In this document: positions 12,284-18,963 of the stretch, in pieces
Layout: each line of letters begins with the position of its first letter
Position numbering within the stretch: the stretch's first letter is position 1
DNA from: an uncultured Coriobacteriaceae bacterium
GTDB taxonomy: Bacteria; Actinomycetota; Coriobacteriia; Coriobacteriales; QAMH01
Reading direction: 5' to 3'
DNA: 18,963 bases
NCBI GenBank assembly: GCA_900544245.1
Contig: UQUH01000034.1
Coordinates: 1-18,963, forward strand
The notes under the pieces: model-generated
Databases searched by the model: none
The model's input: the letters and a program-made list of their open reading frames with translations, nothing else
Told to the model about the DNA's origin: nothing
Translations under genes and position numbers: made by a program

Positions 12284-14080
12284 GTGACAGCTGCATTCCT
12301 GCCAACGAGCCGCGCCGAGATGCTCGAGCGCGGATGGGACGAGCTCGACTTCGTCTACGTGAGCGGCGATGCCTACGTCGATCACCCCTCCTTCGGCATG
12401 GCCATCATCACGCGACTGCTCGAGGCCCACGGCTACCGTGTCGGCGTCATCGCGCAGCCCGATTGGCGCGATCCGGCGTCCGTCACCACGCTCGGCGAAC
12501 CGCGCCTGGGCTTCCTCGTCTCGGCTGGCAACATGGACTCGATGGTCAACCACTTCACGGTCGCGAAGAAGCGCCGCCGCTCGGACGCGTATTCGCCCGG
12601 CGGCAAGGCCGGTCTGCGCCCCGATCACGCCTGCGTCGTCTACGGAAACCTCATCCGCCGCACGTACAAGAAGACGCCCGTCATCCTCGGCGGCATCGAG
12701 GCGAGCCTGCGTCGCTTGGCGCACTACGATTACTGGTCGGACTCCCTCAGGCGCTCCATCCTGCTCGACTCGGGCGCCGACCTCATCTCCTACGGCATGG
12801 GCGAGCGATCCATCATCGAGATTGCGGACGCCCTGGCCAGCGGTCTCTCCGTCCATGACCTGAGCTTCATCGACGGCACCGTCTACAAGGCGCGCTCGCT
12901 CGACCATCTACCCGATGACGCGGTCGTTCTGCCGGGCTTCGAGGCCATGCAGTCGGATTCCCGGAAATACGCAACCAGTTTTGCGATTCAGCATGAAAAC
13001 CTCGACCCGTTTTCCGCGCACATCCTCGTCGAGGAGTATCCGCACGATGTCTTCGTCGTGCAAAACCCACCGTCCAAGCCACTTTCGATGTCCGAGATGG
13101 ATGCCGTCTACGCGCTGCCCTTCGCACGTGACGCGCATCCCTCGTACGCGCAAGCCGGTGGCGTGCCCGCGCTTTCCGAGGTGAGGTTCTCGCTCACGAG
13201 CAATCGCGGTTGCATGGGCGATTGCTCGTTTTGCGCGCTCAACTTCCACCAGGGCCGCATCATCCAGGCGCGTAGCCACGAGTCGCTGCTCGCCGAGGCC
13301 AAGCTCATGACCGAAGACCCCGCATTCAAGGGCTACATCCACGACGTAGGTGGCCCCACCGCCAACTTCCGCGTACCCGCCTGCGCAAAGCAGCTCAAGC
13401 ACGGTGCCTGCATCGACAGGCGCTGCCTGTCGCCTACGCCATGCCCGAGCCTGCGCGTCACACACGACGACTACCTCGCCCTGCTGCGCAAGCTGCGCGC
13501 GCTGCCCGGCGTCAAGAAGGTGTTTATACGCAGTGGGTTGCGTTTTGACTACATGCTACTCGACGATGACCCGAGTTTCATGCGCGAGCTCGTGCGCCAT
13601 CACGTAAGCGGACAGCTCCGCGTCGCCCCCGAGCATGCTTCGGATGCGGTGCTCGACGTGATGGGTAAGCCTCCCATCGGCGTCTTCAAGCGCTTCGATG
13701 CTGAATTCAAGCGTCTCAACAAGAAGTACGGCCTCAAGCAGTACCTCGTCGCCTACCTCATGTCGTCACATCCCGGCGCGACGCTTGCCGATGCCGTCGA
13801 GCTCGCCGAGTTCGTGCGCGACATGGGCTACAACCCCGAGCAAGTGCAGGACTTCTATCCCACTCCCTCGACGATCTCGACCTGCATGTACTACACGGGC
13901 CTCGATCCGCGCACGATGCAGCCGGTCTACGTCGCCAAATCGCCGCACGACAAGGCGATGCAGCGCGCGCTCATCCAGTACCGCGACCCGAAGAACCGCA
14001 AGCTCGTGCGCGAGGCGCTCGTCAAGACCGGGCGTACCGACCTCATCGGCTCCGGTCCCAAATGCCTCATCAGAAAATGA
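12284..14080 (+). CDS. YgiQ family radical SAM protein
   Basis: A 598-residue protein starting with GTG. The N-terminal half has the YgiQ layout: YVSGDAYVDHPSFGMAII (25-42), an intermediate domain with VILGGIEASLRRLAHYDYW (133-151), and VVLPGFE. The radical SAM motif is CMGDCSFC (C310, C314, C317), followed by FHQGR and the barrel with VFIRSGLRFDYML. It ends in SPHDKAMQRALIQY, common in the family. YgiQ proteins are widespread, and their substrate is unknown to me. A Shine-Dalgarno sequence is weak, which fits translation coupled to the upstream gene six bases away. The TGA stop codon is the first part of the palindromic repeat at 14076-14108. Confidence 0.88.
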   Translation: MTAAFLPTSRAEMLERGWDELDFVYVSGDAYVDHPSFGMAIITRLLEAHGYRVGVIAQPDWRDPASVTTLGEPRLGFLVSAGNMDSMVNHFTVAKKRRRSDAYSPGGKAGLRPDHACVVYGNLIRRTYKKTPVILGGIEASLRRLAHYDYWSDSLRRSILLDSGADLISYGMGERSIIEIADALASGLSVHDLSFIDGTVYKARSLDHLPDDAVVLPGFEAMQSDSRKYATSFAIQHENLDPFSAHILVEEYPHDVFVVQNPPSKPLSMSEMDAVYALPFARDAHPSYAQAGGVPALSEVRFSLTSNRGCMGDCSFCALNFHQGRIIQARSHESLLAEAKLMTEDPAFKGYIHDVGGPTANFRVPACAKQLKHGACIDRRCLSPTPCPSLRVTHDDYLALLRKLRALPGVKKVFIRSGLRFDYMLLDDDPSFMRELVRHHVSGQLRVAPEHASDAVLDVMGKPPIGVFKRFDAEFKRLNKKYGLKQYLVAYLMSSHPGATLADAVELAEFVRDMGYNPEQVQDFYPTPSTISTCMYYTGLDPRTMQPVYVAKSPHDKAMQRALIQYRDPKNRKLVREALVKTGRTDLIGSGPKCLIRK

Positions 14081-14108
14081 GACAAGTGGACAGGTCGTTT
14101 GTCTCATT
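14076..14108. repeat. Dispersed palindrome, GGACAGGTC-centred copy, overlapping a stop codon
   Basis: AATGAGACAA (14076-14085) pairs with TTGTCTCATT (14099-14108). The centre GTGGACAGGTCGT matches the reverse complement of the 10686 copy almost base for base. It supplies the TGA stop codon of the YgiQ-like gene and ends a few bases before a TACACT -10-like hexamer at 14114-14119 for dapL. Confidence 0.7.
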
Positions 14109-14183
14109 CGTTGTACACTATTCAATTACGCGCGCATGCGCCTGTCTGCGCGAACCGCACCACCTCGAACGAAAGGACCCCTT

Positions 14184-15404
14184 GTGGCCACAGTCAACGA
14201 GAATTACCAGAAACTCCCCGGTAGCTACCTGTTTAGCGAGATAGCCCATCGTACGGCCGACTTTTCCGCGGCCCATCCCGACGTCAAGCTCATCAAGATG
14301 GGCATCGGAGATGTGACGCGCCCGCTCGCACCCGCCGTCGTCGAGGCCATGCACGCCGCCGTCGACGACCTCGCGCATGCAGAGACCTTCCACGGCTACG
14401 GCCCCGAGCAGGGCTACGATTTCCTGCGCGAGGCCATCGTCGAGCATGACTTCGCGGCGCGCGGCGTGAACATCTCCGTCGACGAGGTCTTCGTCTCCGA
14501 CGGCGCCAAGAGCGACTGCGGCAACATCGGCGACATCTTCGCCATCGACAACCGAGTCGCCGTATGCGATCCGGTCTACCCCGTTTACGTCGACACCAAC
14601 GCCATGGCCGGACGCGCGGGCTTCTACGACGAGAACGCGGAAGGTTGGACCGACATCGTCTACATGCCCACCACCGCGGCAAACGACTTCTGCCCGGCGC
14701 TTCCCGAAACCCCAGTCGACCTCATCTACCTGTGCTCGCCCAACAACCCCACCGGCACCGTGCTCACGCGCGACCAGCTCAAGACCTGGGTCGACTACGC
14801 CAACGAGCACGGCTCCGTCATTCTCTTCGACGCAGCCTACGAGCGCTTCATCGTCGAGGAGGGCGTGCCGCACTCCATCTTCGAGGTCGAGGGCGCCGAG
14901 ACCTGCGCCATCGAGTTCCGCTCGTTCTCCAAGACCGCCGGCTTCACGGGCGCGCGTTGCGGATACACCGTGGTGCCGAAGGCGCTCGTGCGCGACGGCC
15001 AGAGCCTCAACGCCATGTGGAACCGCCGCCAGACGACCAAGTTCAACGGCGCGAGCTACGTCATCCAGAAGGGCGCGGCGGCCATCTACACGCCCGAAGG
15101 CGCGCGCCAGGTCGAGGAGACCATCGACTACTACCGCCAAAACGCCCGCGTGATCAAGGACGCACTCGAGGCGTGCGGCTACACGGTCTACGGAGCCGTG
15201 AACAGCCCCTACGTCTGGTGCGAGACTCCCGGCGACATCGGCTCGTGGGAGTTCTTCGACATCCTGCTCGAGCGCTGTGGCGTCATCACGACGCCGGGCG
15301 CGGGCTTTGGCCCGGCTGGTGAGGGCTACATCCGCTTCACCGCCTTTGGCGATGCCGAGGCCACCAAGGAGGCCATGCGCCGCATCGAGGAGCTCTCCTT
15401 TTAG
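14184..15404 (+). CDS. dapL: LL-diaminopimelate aminotransferase
   Basis: A 406-residue PLP-dependent aminotransferase that converts tetrahydrodipicolinate with glutamate to LL-diaminopimelate in one step of lysine and peptidoglycan precursor synthesis. Family marks are IKMGIGDVTRPLAPAVVEAM (37-56), LIYLCSPNNPTG (180-191), D216 with Y219 (FDAAYERFI) and the PLP lysine K250 in SFSKTAGFTGARCGY. The length equals that of known DapL proteins (about 410). I start at the GTG 14184 with GAAAGGA six bases upstream; the open frame extends back to 13698 only through the YgiQ-like gene in another frame. DapL is typical of Coriobacteriia, Chlamydiae and plants. The palindrome at 14076-14108 lies in its promoter region. 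Confidence 0.92.
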   Translation: MATVNENYQKLPGSYLFSEIAHRTADFSAAHPDVKLIKMGIGDVTRPLAPAVVEAMHAAVDDLAHAETFHGYGPEQGYDFLREAIVEHDFAARGVNISVDEVFVSDGAKSDCGNIGDIFAIDNRVAVCDPVYPVYVDTNAMAGRAGFYDENAEGWTDIVYMPTTAANDFCPALPETPVDLIYLCSPNNPTGTVLTRDQLKTWVDYANEHGSVILFDAAYERFIVEEGVPHSIFEVEGAETCAIEFRSFSKTAGFTGARCGYTVVPKALVRDGQSLNAMWNRRQTTKFNGASYVIQKGAAAIYTPEGARQVEETIDYYRQNARVIKDALEACGYTVYGAVNSPYVWCETPGDIGSWEFFDILLERCGVITTPGAGFGPAGEGYIRFTAFGDAEATKEAMRRIEELSF

Positions 15405-15421
15405 GGACGGCATGACAGAGT

Positions 15422-15448
15422 GAGACAGTTGCTCTGAGCAATTGTCTC
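15422..15448. repeat. Dispersed palindrome, GAGACA subtype
   Basis: GAGACAGTTGCT (15422-15433) and AGCAATTGTCTC (15437-15448) pair around the CTG loop with one G-T wobble at the position that is A-C at 11331 and G-C at 16212. It lies between dapL and pyrE. Confidence 0.7.
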
Positions 15449-15473
15449 GTTATCAGGGAAGACGAGGAGAATC

Positions 15474-16154
15474 ATGGAAGCCTACAAGCAGGAGTTCATC
15501 GACTTCATGGTCGATTCCGACGTGCTCAAGTTCGGCGAGTTCACGCTCAAGAGCGGGCGCAAGTCCCCGTTCTTCATGAACGCCGGTGCCTACGTCACCG
15601 GCAACCAGTTGCATAAACTTGGCCTCTACTACGCACAGGCCATCCACGACGCCTTCGGCCTGGACTTCGACATCGTCTTCGGGCCCGCGTACAAGGGCAT
15701 CCCCCTATCCGTCGTGACTTGCATCGGCCTACAAGAGCTCTACGGCAAGGAAGCGCGCTATTGCTCCAACCGCAAGGAGGCCAAGGACCACGGCGACGCG
15801 GGCATCCTGCTCGGCGCCGAGCTACACGACGGCGACCGCGTCGTCATGGTCGAGGACGTGACGACCTCGGGCAAGTCCATCGACGAGACGTACCCGCTGC
15901 TGCGCAGCATCGCCGACGTCGAGGTCGTGGGGCTCATGGTCTCGCTCAACCGCCAGGAGGTCGGTCCGAGCGGCACGATCTGCGCCATCGACGAGGTGAG
16001 CGAGAAGTACGGCTTCCCCACCAGCGCCATCGTGACGATGGACGAGGTCATCGGCTACCTGCATAACCAGGAGCGCGGCGGTCGCGTGGTCATCGACGAC
16101 GACGTGAAGGCCGCCCTCGACGCCTACTACGAGCAGTACGGCGCCAGAGGATGA
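15474..16154 (+). CDS. pyrE: Orotate phosphoribosyltransferase
   Basis: A 226-residue enzyme that joins orotate to PRPP to give orotidine monophosphate in pyrimidine synthesis. The PRPP-binding motif VVMVEDVTTSGKS is at 123-135, the flexible loop KEAKDHG at 101-107, and FGPAYKGIPL at 69-78 is typical of OPRT. FTLKSGRKSPFFMNAG (23-38) is the N-terminal orotate-side signature. GAGGAG precedes the ATG. It lies about 70 bases after dapL with a palindrome between. Two further palindromes separate it from the methionine synthase activation gene. Confidence 0.93.
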   Translation: MEAYKQEFIDFMVDSDVLKFGEFTLKSGRKSPFFMNAGAYVTGNQLHKLGLYYAQAIHDAFGLDFDIVFGPAYKGIPLSVVTCIGLQELYGKEARYCSNRKEAKDHGDAGILLGAELHDGDRVVMVEDVTTSGKSIDETYPLLRSIADVEVVGLMVSLNRQEVGPSGTICAIDEVSEKYGFPTSAIVTMDEVIGYLHNQERGGRVVIDDDVKAALDAYYEQYGARG

Positions 16155-16158
16155 GGCG

Positions 16159-16192
16159 AATGGGGCAAGTGGCCTGACCACGCTGTCCCATT
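16159..16192. repeat. Dispersed palindrome, diverged GGGACA subtype
   Basis: AATGGGGCAAGTGG and CCACGCTGTCCCATT form an imperfect dyad around a central CCTGA. It begins five bases after the pyrE stop codon and is followed within 20 bases by another copy. Confidence 0.55.
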
Positions 16193-16211
16193 AACAACAG
16201 GCGCCGGCACA

Positions 16212-16246
16212 TAATGAGACAGTTGCTCTGAGCAACTGTCTCATTA
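16212..16246. repeat. Dispersed palindrome, GAGACA subtype, perfect copy
   Basis: TAATGAGACAGTTGCT (16212-16227) is exactly complementary to 16231-16246 with a CTG loop, 16 base pairs. It ends six bases before the ribosome binding site GGGAGG of the next gene, so it would form a hairpin in that leader. Confidence 0.8.
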
Positions 16247-16263
16247 ACGGGAGGGAGCGGGCC

Positions 16264-16920
16264 ATGGTCACGGTTGACGGGAGCACGGAGGCGCTGGGCA
16301 TCGTGCGCTTCGGCCCCGAGGCACTCGACTGCCACGTCGACGAGTTCCGTGCCCTCAAGTACCTCGGGCAGCGCGGTCAAGAGCTCACCGACGAACTCGC
16401 GGACCGCTTCCAAGACGCCATTCGCCTCTGCGAATCCATCGCCCGGCCGCGCGGCGTCGCCCGTAGCTTCGCGCTCGAGCGCCGCGCCGACGGCATCGCA
16501 CTCGAGAGCGGCGCCCTCGTCCTGACCGGACGCAACATCGCCCGCCACCTCGATGGCTGTCCGCTCGCGTGCCTGCTGGCGGTCACCCTCGGCATGGAAA
16601 GCGAGCGCATGATCGCGCGCTTGCAGGCCACGAGTCCGCTCGACGCGCTGCTCTTCGACGCATGCGCCTCGTCAATGACCGAGGAAGCCGCACAGGCCGC
16701 ATCGCAGCGCATCGCCGAACTCGCCGACGAGGCCGGTGTCGTGCCCACGAAGCGCTTCAGTCCCGGCTTCGGCGACCTGACACTCGAGCTGCAAGACGCC
16801 TTCCTCCAGACGATCGATGCCGGCAAGTTGCTCGGGATACACGCCGGTAGCTCGCATCTCATGACGCCGATGAAGAGCGTCACGGCCATAGTCGGCCTGA
16901 AGCCGGACCCTCATGCGTAA
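16264..16920 (+). CDS. Stand-alone methionine synthase reactivation domain
   Basis: A 218-residue protein matching the SAM-binding activation domain of cobalamin-dependent methionine synthase (Met_synt_B12 family). The motif RFSPGFGDLTLELQ (164-177) and the end LMTPMKSVTAIVGL (199-212) are the family signature. In MetH this domain remethylates oxidised cob(II)alamin with SAM and an electron donor. Here it is a separate gene just upstream of the homocysteine-methyltransferase part, so the two products should work together. GGGAGGGAG lies at good distance before the ATG. The region before residue 60 is less conserved. Confidence 0.85.
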   Translation: MVTVDGSTEALGIVRFGPEALDCHVDEFRALKYLGQRGQELTDELADRFQDAIRLCESIARPRGVARSFALERRADGIALESGALVLTGRNIARHLDGCPLACLLAVTLGMESERMIARLQATSPLDALLFDACASSMTEEAAQAASQRIAELADEAGVVPTKRFSPGFGDLTLELQDAFLQTIDAGKLLGIHAGSSHLMTPMKSVTAIVGLKPDPHA

Positions 16921-17025
16921 GGTGCGATTATTCAAGGCCACGGAACTCTCGCGCACTCCATCTCGCGACACGAAGCCCATGTCCTATCTTGCGGTATCAT
17001 CTACCCACGATCTGAAAGGGCGGAC

Positions 17026-18963
17026 ATGGCAGCTTCCCGAAAACTCGCAATCGCAAACGACTTGCTCGGGCGCGTCATCGATGGCCGCGCGCCGCTGTTG
17101 TGCGACGGCGGCATGGGCACTCTCATCCAGCAAGCCGGCCTCGCGCGCGTCCACGAGGTTCCCGACCTGCTCAACCTGACGCATGCGAACGAGATCCGCG
17201 AGCTACAGCGCCGCTACGTCGAAGCGGGAAGCGACTGCATCGCGACCAACACCTTCAGCTCGAATCGCCTCAAGCTCGCCGGGACCGACGCGAGCGTCGA
17301 CGAACTCTACGCCGCCGCAGCGCGCATCGCACGCGAGACAGGTGCGCAACTGGTTGCCGGAGATATCGGTCCCACCGGCAAGCTGCTTGCGCCTTTGGGC
17401 CCGCTCTCCTTCGGTGAGGCCTACGACATCTTTGCCGAGCAGGCCCGCGCGGCTCACGAGGCCGGCTGCGACCTCATCTTCCTCGAAACCTTCGCCGATT
17501 TGCTCGAGGCCAAGGCGGCGCTGCTCGCCTGCGTCGAGAACACTCCCCTGCCGGTCTTCGCGACGATGACCTTTGGAGAGGATGGCCGCAGCTTCATGGG
17601 CACGACGCCGGCGATCGCGGCCACGACGCTATCCGCGCTCGGCGCCTCGGCCGTCGGCATCAACTGCTCCCTCGGCCCCGCCGAGACGGCCCCGCTCGTC
17701 ACGCAGATGGCGCCTTACGCGCGCTGCCCGCTCATGGTGCAGCCCAACGCCGGCCTGCCACGCATGGATGCCGATGGCTCGACCGTCTACGACGTGACCC
17801 CCGGGGAGTTCGCCCAGGCGATGCGCGGCATCCTCGCAGCCGGCGCACGCGTCATCGGAGGATGCTGCGGGACGACGCCCGAGCACATCGCGGCCCTGCG
17901 CCGCCTGATCGACGAGGACGGCGAGACGCACGGCGGGCAAGCGGGATACCGCCCGTCGTTCGTCGTGACGAGCGCGCAATCGCTCGTCGAGCTCGCTCCT
18001 GGAAGCGACGACATCGCCGTCATCGGTGAGCGCATCAACCCCACGGGCAAGCCAAGGCTCAAGGAAGCGCTCGTCGATGGCTCCTATGACCTCATCGTCT
18101 CCGAAGCCGTCGGGCAAGTCGAGGCAGGCGCCGCGATCCTAGACGTCAACGTGGGCGTTCCGGGCCTCGACGAGCCGGCTGTGCTGCGCGCCGTCAGCGA
18201 ACGCCTACAGGCAACCGTGCCCGTGCCGCTGCAGCTCGATTCGTCCGATGCGTCCGCACTCGAGGCCGCCTGCCACACGTACGCGGGGCGTCCGCTCATC
18301 AACTCGGTCAACGGCAAGGCCGAAAGCCTCGCAACCGTCCTACCCATCGCCGCGCGCCATGGCGCCACGATCGTGGGGCTCACCCTCGACGAGAACGGCA
18401 TTCCCGCGCACGCCGAGGAGCGCGTCGCGATTGCCGGGCGCATCGTCGACGCCGCGCTCGACGCCGGCCTGCGCCGCGAGGACATCGCGATCGACTGCCT
18501 CGTCATGGCCGCTGCCACCAACCAGCCCGAAATCCCCGAGATCCTCGCCGCCATGCGCGCGTGCAGGGAACGGCTCGGCGTGCGCTGCGTGCTCGGCGTC
18601 TCCAACGTGAGCTTTGGTTTGCCGGCGCGTCCCGTTCTCAACGCGAGCTTTCTCACGGCCGCGCTCGCCAGCGGACTGGACCTGCCGATCATCAATCCGC
18701 TCGAGCCGCGTTACCGCGAGGCGATCGCCGCCTTTCGCGTCATCAACGGACAAGATGCCGGATGTCTGGAATACGTGGACGCGATGCAGGGCGTCGTCAT
18801 TTCGAGCGAAGCGGACGTAGCGAGCGAAATCGAGAGATCTCGCCCTTTGCGTTCCGGTAGTCGTAGCGGAGGAGATTTCTCCACCACGCCGCCCAACGGC
18901 GACTCCGTTCGAAACAACGCCGGTCCTGCCTCCCGCCTGCGCGAGGCCATCCTCACCGGCCGG
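17026..18963 (+). CDS. metH: Cobalamin-dependent methionine synthase, N-terminal part (cut by window end)
   Basis: The frame is open from the ATG at 17026 (GAAAGGG upstream) to the last base, 646 codons, with no stop. Residues 20-295 are the homocysteine S-methyltransferase barrel: LLCDGGMGTLIQ, ATNTFSSN, and zinc ligands C214 (GINCSLGP) and C280/C281 (IGGCCGTTP). Residues from about 317 form the methyltetrahydrofolate (pterin) domain: VIGERINPTGKPRLKEAL, EAGAAILDVNVG and GVSNVSFGLP. A palindromic element is inserted at about residues 590-632, in the linker where the cobalamin-binding cap should begin (ASRLREAIL). The cobalamin domain would lie outside the window. The reactivation domain is the separate gene at 16264. 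Confidence 0.92.
   Translation, partial: MAASRKLAIANDLLGRVIDGRAPLLCDGGMGTLIQQAGLARVHEVPDLLNLTHANEIRELQRRYVEAGSDCIATNTFSSNRLKLAGTDASVDELYAAAARIARETGAQLVAGDIGPTGKLLAPLGPLSFGEAYDIFAEQARAAHEAGCDLIFLETFADLLEAKAALLACVENTPLPVFATMTFGEDGRSFMGTTPAIAATTLSALGASAVGINCSLGPAETAPLVTQMAPYARCPLMVQPNAGLPRMDADGSTVYDVTPGEFAQAMRGILAAGARVIGGCCGTTPEHIAALRRLIDEDGETHGGQAGYRPSFVVTSAQSLVELAPGSDDIAVIGERINPTGKPRLKEALVDGSYDLIVSEAVGQVEAGAAILDVNVGVPGLDEPAVLRAVSERLQATVPVPLQLDSSDASALEAACHTYAGRPLINSVNGKAESLATVLPIAARHGATIVGLTLDENGIPAHAEERVAIAGRIVDAALDAGLRREDIAIDCLVMAAATNQPEIPEILAAMRACRERLGVRCVLGVSNVSFGLPARPVLNASFLTAALASGLDLPIINPLEPRYREAIAAFRVINGQDAGCLEYVDAMQGVVISSEADVASEIERSRPLRSGSRSGGDFSTTPPNGDSVRNNAGPASRLREAILTGR
18794..18920. 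repeat. Palindromic element inserted in frame in metH
   Basis: The left end GTCATTTCGAGCGAAGCGGA and the right end, whose reverse complement begins CGTTGTTTCGAAC, are inverted copies, as are GAGAGATCTC (18832-18841) and GGAGATTTCTCC (18871-18882). This resembles the intergenic palindromes starting TGTCATTTCGA that are common in bacterial genomes. Here it is read as protein (roughly VISSEADVASEIERS, then NGDSVRNNAG) without breaking the frame. The exact insertion borders are approximate. Confidence 0.65.

Noticed and set aside
13698..14183. Upstream continuation of the dapL frame
   Set aside because: Overlaps the YgiQ-like gene in another frame and is Ser/Arg/Thr-rich shadow sequence; the GTG at 14184 has a proper ribosome binding site.
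14118..15413. 431-codon frame antisense to dapL
   Set aside because: Shadow of a clearly recognised aminotransferase.

Overview
The window looks like chromosomal DNA of a high-GC Gram-positive anaerobe, most likely a member of the Coriobacteriia (Eggerthella/Slackia/Adlercreutzia relatives). This is an inference from GC-rich codon use with strong purine-rich ribosome binding sites, an LL-diaminopimelate aminotransferase, a methionine synthase whose reactivation domain is a separate gene, and a CstA transporter, not from a database match.

Layout. Positions 1-1700 are AT-rich and, as far as I can see, gene-free. They hold a structured, terminator-ended segment at the left edge and a dense array of GATAA-N4-TTATC palindromes. 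A DUF1846-family gene follows (1984-3465). Next comes an intergenic module with a 40-residue hydrophobic peptide gene (3641-3763), a sequestered ribosome binding site, a strong hairpin at its 3' end and a candidate convergent antisense promoter, which together resemble a type I toxin-antitoxin locus. A SpoVA-like tandem-domain membrane protein (3967-4983, minus) is divergent from a radical SAM protein (5222-6487, plus). Convergent to the latter is a MarR-type regulator (6512-6964, minus) with repeated candidate operators upstream. Further minus-strand genes are a CstA transporter (7265-9118), a conserved protein of unknown function (9220-9765) and ModD (9774-10619). From 10805 everything reads plus: a PAP2 phosphatase, an unknown helical protein, a YgiQ-like radical SAM protein, dapL, pyrE, a methionine synthase reactivation domain and the start of methionine synthase, which is cut by the window end.

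The genes from 10805 onward are mostly housekeeping: lysine/peptidoglycan precursor synthesis (DapL), pyrimidine synthesis (PyrE) and B12-dependent methionine synthesis split over two adjacent genes. The unusual content lies between and inside the genes. A family of seven related palindromes (GAGACA...TGTCTC or GGGACA...TGTCCC) occupies intergenic sites and twice contains the stop codon of the preceding gene. A different palindromic element is inserted in frame in the methionine synthase linker. A T-tract-GATTG motif recurs upstream of both the MarR gene and the DUF1846 gene. The best candidates for something undescribed are the small hydrophobic peptide locus, the SpoVA-like fusion in a lineage not known to sporulate, and the GATAA/TTATC array.
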